A DNA stretch of 64,000 nucleotides from Candidatus Contubernalis alkalaceticus (GTDB lineage: Bacteria > Bacillota > Dethiobacteria > SKNC01), in contig NZ_CP054699.1 in NCBI RefSeq assembly GCF_022558445.1, positions 1,134,001 to 1,198,000 of the forward strand, read 5' to 3'. How positions within the stretch are numbered: the stretch's first letter is position 1; each line of letters opens with the position of its first letter. Position numbers and translations under genes: made by a program. The notes under the pieces are model-generated. The model ran no database searches. It saw only the letters and a list, made by a program, of their open reading frames with translations, and was not told where the DNA came from. Positions 60,843 through 64,000 of the stretch are shown here, piece after piece.

Positions 60843-62804
60843 ATGTTTAAAAAAATGAGCCTTAAAATTAAATTAATCTCTTTATTTTTATTGGTCGGGT
60901 TAGTACCGGTTATTGCAATCAGTGTAATTTCTTACAACAGCGCCAGTGCAAACATTCAGGAGGAAATTGAAGCAGCCAATTACATGTACGCCGGCCTGGT
61001 ACAAGAACAGTTAGACACCTATTTTAACGATGTAAAAAATAACGCTGTGGTGCTGGCTGCCACCCGAGATGTATACCAGAGCATGAATATTTTAAGTGAA
61101 GTGGAATGGGACACCCAGGACCCCCGTTGGCTTGAAAGGGTAGAGATTTTAGATGATATAAGCAGCGCGGTTTTGGCAGAGATGGGTTATGCCTTGTTTT
61201 ATTTAACAGACCCCACCGGAAGAGTGGTATATACCACCAACACCGATAACAATTTTTTGGGGGCTGATTTATCCGATCGGCAGTATGTTCAAGATGGCCT
61301 GGCCGGCCGTGTAGCCTGGTCTGACCTGTTTTATTCCAACGTCGCTCTAGATAACATTATGACCGCCGTATCTCCCGTCAGAAGCGATGGTCAATCGGGA
61401 AGCATAATTGGTACATTTAACATTTCTGTAAATGCTCAAGGAATTGACCAGTTAGTTCATAACGGACTTGAGAATCTGGGGTCAACAGCGGATGCTTACC
61501 TTGTGGATTCTAACGGTCTGCTGCACAGCAACCTCAGGCATGGGGAATTATCCCAGGGAGCCGTGCTGCAGCAGACTGTTACTACCTGGCCTGCACAGGT
61601 ATTGTCAGCACCCATCAGTTCCGGAAGCCTGGATTTCAGTGCCCAAGGTGAATATGTAAACACCATGGGTAATGCAGTTTTGGGAACTGTAGAGGTTCTA
61701 GAACTAGGGGACATGCCCATGGGCCTAGTCGTAATGATTGACCAGGCGGAAGCCTTTGCCGGGGTTGATATATTACGTAACTTAATGGTAATGGTTGCTG
61801 TCATCTCTGCCTTAATGGTGGCTGTTTTAGGGTATTTCATAGCTCTCAGCATTGCCAATCCCATTCAAAAAATTACTAAGATTGCCAATCAAGTAGCCCA
61901 AGGGGACTTCACCGTGCAGACCGAAATGAACCGTAAAGACGAAATCGGTCAGCTGGCCAATGCCTTTAATACCATGAATTCAAATCTATCCCAGTTGATA
62001 CGGCAGGCAGTCGAAACAGCACAGGGAGTAAAGGATTCCAGCGAGGGATTATCTTCTGCCGCTGAGTCCACCAGCGCAACCTTAGAGCAGGTGGCCGCTA
62101 CCACAAACCAGTTCGCCGGCAACAGCCAGGAGCTCAGCACCGGTGCTCAGGAGATGGCTGACATATCTAGAGAGGTGTCAGAGAGCGCCGCAGAAGGTGC
62201 CGAAGCTATAAAAAATGCTGTAACTCAAATGAAGGATATTAATGACATGGTGGAGGGCCTGCGGAGTATTATCGAAGGCCTGGACAACCGTTCCTCAGAA
62301 ATCGGAAATATAGTCAGCATGATTACCGCCGTAGCAGACCAGACCAACCTTTTGGCCTTGAATGCTGCCATAGAAGCCGCCCGGGCCGGAGAACAGGGCC
62401 GGGGTTTTGCGGTGGTAGCGGAAGAAGTTCGTAAGCTGGCAGAGCAGACAGGAAAAGCTGCCGTAGACATCACCGCATTAATCAAGGAAACCCAGGAGGA
62501 GACAGGCCGTGCGGTAGAAAGCATGGACAAAGGGGTAGAAAAAGTCCGGGAAGGTTCCGATGTCATCATGTCCAACAGTGAAACCTTCAACCAAATCGTG
62601 GGAGAAGTACAGAGAATCGTAGAAAAAATTACTGAAGTTACTGTGGCAGCGGAGCAGATTAGTTCCGGAAGCCAGGAGATTGCAGCCTCTACAGAGGAAC
62701 AGTCCTCTTCCATGGAAGAGATTACTGCAACCGCAGAAGATTTACGGAATTCTGCCGATGAGCTTTATAAATCCATGGAACGTTTTAAATATGACCAGGC
62801 GTAA
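60843..62804 (+). CDS. Methyl-accepting chemotaxis protein
   Basis: A ~653-residue chemoreceptor. N-terminal transmembrane span ([19 protein letters not shown]), an extracellular dCache-type sensor (~35-290), second span (~300-325), a HAMP domain, then the cytoplasmic coiled coil whose tip is [20 protein letters not shown]. It signals to CheA/CheW; CheW is the next gene. ATG 60843 follows GGAGGGG; the frame from 60792 overlaps the riboswitch platform. Expected to be under c-di-GMP control. Confidence 0.93.
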   Translation: MFKKMSLKIKLISLFLLVGLVPVIAISVISYNSASANIQEEIEAANYMYAGLVQEQLDTYFNDVKNNAVVLAATRDVYQSMNILSEVEWDTQDPRWLERVEILDDISSAVLAEMGYALFYLTDPTGRVVYTTNTDNNFLGADLSDRQYVQDGLAGRVAWSDLFYSNVALDNIMTAVSPVRSDGQSGSIIGTFNISVNAQGIDQLVHNGLENLGSTADAYLVDSNGLLHSNLRHGELSQGAVLQQTVTTWPAQVLSAPISSGSLDFSAQGEYVNTMGNAVLGTVEVLELGDMPMGLVVMIDQAEAFAGVDILRNLMVMVAVISALMVAVLGYFIALSIANPIQKITKIANQVAQGDFTVQTEMNRKDEIGQLANAFNTMNSNLSQLIRQAVETAQGVKDSSEGLSSAAESTSATLEQVAATTNQFAGNSQELSTGAQEMADISREVSESAAEGAEAIKNAVTQMKDINDMVEGLRSIIEGLDNRSSEIGNIVSMITAVADQTNLLALNAAIEAARAGEQGRGFAVVAEEVRKLAEQTGKAAVDITALIKETQEETGRAVESMDKGVEKVREGSDVIMSNSETFNQIVGEVQRIVEKITEVTVAAEQISSGSQEIAASTEEQSSSMEEITATAEDLRNSADELYKSMERFKYDQA

Positions 62805-62846
62805 GCTAAAAGTAAAAGGAAACAAAGTCATAGGAGGAGGTTATTT

Positions 62847-63356
62847 ATGAACACTGAAAATAAAGCCGGTTTAGAGTATAAGCAGTTTGTAGTTTTTAAG
62901 CTGAGGGAAGAAGAATACGCCATCGGGATATATAGTGTCAAAGAAATTTTGAAACTGTTGCCCATAACCTCATTACCCCACGCCAGTGATTTTATAGAGG
63001 GAGTAGTTAATATAAGAAATACAGTAATACCGGTAATTGACCTGTGCAGACGTTTTAATTTGCCTGAATGCAGAACCAGTGACAGTAGAATTATCATCGT
63101 AGAAATAAACGGTCATCAAACAGGCCTCATAGTGGATGCAGTAACAGAAGTGCTGCAGGTTGCAGATAGTGATATACAGTACTCTCTAAGTGGGGTAACA
63201 GGCTCAAAGAACTTTTTAGAGGGAATTGCCAGGTATGATGACCGCCTGATTATTCTTCTGGGAATGGAAAACATCTTAAACTCTTCAGAAATCCTATCGT
63301 TAGAAGAATTAAAGGCCGGCAATGAAATTTTAAAAGAAGAAATGGCAGGGCAGTAA
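62847..63356 (+). CDS. cheW: CheW-type coupling protein
   Basis: A 169-residue CheW: FVVFKLREEEYAIGIYSVKEI, the region LPHASDFIEGVVNIRNTVIP and VIDLCRRFNLP. It connects receptors to CheA. ATG after AGGAGG, 42 bases after the receptor gene. A good terminator follows. Confidence 0.93.
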   Translation: MNTENKAGLEYKQFVVFKLREEEYAIGIYSVKEILKLLPITSLPHASDFIEGVVNIRNTVIPVIDLCRRFNLPECRTSDSRIIIVEINGHQTGLIVDAVTEVLQVADSDIQYSLSGVTGSKNFLEGIARYDDRLIILLGMENILNSSEILSLEELKAGNEILKEEMAGQ

Positions 63357-63406
63357 GTAAAATATTTTATCAATTTAGAGAAGAAATAAGTTTATTGCAT
63401 CAGCCG

Positions 63407-63437
63407 GAGCAGAGGCTTTAACCTCTGCTCTTTTTTT
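63407..63437 (+). terminator. Rho-independent terminator after cheW
   Basis: GAGCAGAGG-CTTTAA-CCTCTGCTC followed by seven T. Confidence 0.9.
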
Positions 63438-63572
63438 GTAAATTCATATTTTTGTTTTTAATAATTTGTGTTTTTTATATTTTTTTCATCGTTAAACGAG
63501 AATTTGTGCAATTATATGTGACAAAAGAAAACTATTTAGGCAATTTTTTTTAAAACATTACATATTATAACA

Positions 63573-63599
63573 AGGAAATATATCGCAGATGTAGAATAT
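63573..63599 (+). promoter_or_regulatory. Sigma-H-like promoter 3
   Basis: CAAGGAAAT (AGGAAAT 63573-63579), 14 bases, GTAGAATAT (GAAT 63594-63597). Same spacing as the two promoters before the first riboswitch, here ~110 bases before the second riboswitch. Confidence 0.52.
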
Positions 63600-63706
63600 A
63601 AATAATTAGAATATTTTGAATAAATAAAAAATTACATAATAAATTTTCGTTGTTTGAAGGGGGGATAAAACTTAGAAAAACTTTTATAATAAATTAAGTT
63701 GAATAA

Positions 63707-63783
63707 AGGCAACCCCGTTTAAAACCGGGGACGCAAAGCCAAGGGTCTAAAACATTTCCATGCTGAAGACAGCCGGTTGCCAA
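63707..63783 (+). ncRNA. Second cyclic di-GMP-I riboswitch (GEMM)
   Basis: AAGGCAACCCCG, CGGGGACGCAAAGCC, AAGGGTCTAAAAC and GAAGACAGCCGGTTGCC match the c-di-GMP-I aptamer and the copy at 60652. TTGCCA of P1 can alternatively pair with TGGCAA (63843-63848), preceded by TAAAG/CTTTA complementarity. It precedes the gene starting at 63998. Confidence 0.93.
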
Positions 63784-63866
63784 CTTTTTTTAAAGATTAT
63801 AGTTATCTTAATTATTTATAATCTGCGCTTTTAGAAGGACATGGCAATGCTTGTTCTTTATAATAA

Positions 63867-63966
63867 GACCCCCACCTCTAAGCGTTAGCGTAGGTGGGGC
63901 TTTTAATCAGGTGAGTAGAGTCTTTACCTGATTCCCTGATTTTAAAGCTTGCTGAAACGAGTTCAC
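63867..63966 (-). repeat. Triple-hairpin dispersed element, copy D
   Basis: Minus-oriented full-length copy: CCCCACCTCTAAGCG...TAGGTGGGG, then ATCAGGTGAG...CTTTACCTGAT and the first hairpin, whose outer arm has decayed (TTTAAAG instead of GTTTCAG). It sits between the second riboswitch and the start codon of the downstream gene. Confidence 0.8.
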
Positions 63967-63997
63967 TTTTTGAAATCAAATTAGGGAGGTACAAACA

Positions 63998-64000
63998 ATG
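63998..64000 (+). CDS. Start of a gene running off the window
   Basis: ATG at the last three bases, 9 bases after GGGAGG. Product unknown; by analogy with the first riboswitch a chemoreceptor or surface protein is likely. Confidence 0.5.

Overview
The window looks like chromosomal DNA of an anaerobic, spore-forming Firmicute of the Clostridia type (Peptococcaceae or Dethiobacteria-like; inferred, no rRNA is present). Signs are moderately AT-rich DNA, strong AGGAGG ribosome binding sites with many TTG/GTG starts, a T-box leader, a YtaF-type sporulation protein, sigma-H-like promoters, corrinoid methyl transfer genes and UGA-encoded selenocysteine. No tRNA, rRNA, CRISPR array, phage or complete transposon was recognised.

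Positions 1-10172 hold one-carbon/corrinoid genes: the end of a UroD-type methyltransferase, a MoxR/NorQ ATPase with a NorD-like VWA protein and a DUF2284 protein, then an operon of corrinoid protein, ferredoxin-ASKHA corrinoid activator, MtrH-like methyltransferase and MtbA/MtaA-like methyltransferase. Positions 10536-21513 hold the most unusual block: two DGC-type zinc proteins, a lipoyl-carrying GcvH homologue, two thioredoxin-like proteins with UGA in a UxxC motif, a UroD-family methyltransferase with an in-frame UGA at a predicted metal-ligand position, a CxxC thioredoxin-like protein, lipoyl synthase, dihydrolipoyl dehydrogenase, a second GcvH-like protein, a PadR regulator, a possible 53-residue selenoprotein, a small unknown protein, a QueG-like Fe-S protein, the cysteine version of the methyltransferase and a glycerol-facilitator channel. 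I read this as an undescribed lipoyl/selenocysteine-linked methyl- or thiol-transfer module.

Positions 21841-41723 are mostly housekeeping: ABC-F ATPase, SH3 lipoprotein, two-subunit fumarase, polA-mutM-ytaF-coaE-lytic transglycosylase, a complete oligopeptide ABC transporter, NAD-type isocitrate dehydrogenase and a metallo-beta-lactamase-fold hydrolase. From 41800 to 55581 there are small lipoproteins, acylphosphatase, a selenocysteine Spx/ArsC-like protein, a DUF4015 hydrolase, a polysaccharide deacetylase, citrate synthase, a T-box-controlled Lrp regulator plus aminotransferase, two MFS transporters, a selenocysteine sulfide:quinone-reductase-like flavoprotein, a DUF3231 protein and an Rrf2 regulator.

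Positions 55953-64000 look like a cyclic-di-GMP and chemotaxis region: three short proteins sharing an NQNGSAN motif, an HD-GYP protein, a PAS-GGDEF-HD-GYP protein, two c-di-GMP-I riboswitches with sigma-H-like promoters, a chemoreceptor and CheW. A dispersed element of three consecutive hairpins occurs in five full or partial copies (4834, 46822, 55807, 60184, 63867).

Four proteins (five counting a less certain one at 18012) only become full length if UGA is read as selenocysteine, and each UGA is followed 11-16 bases later by a hairpin with G in its loop. The Sec machinery (selA, selB, selC, selD) is not in the window.
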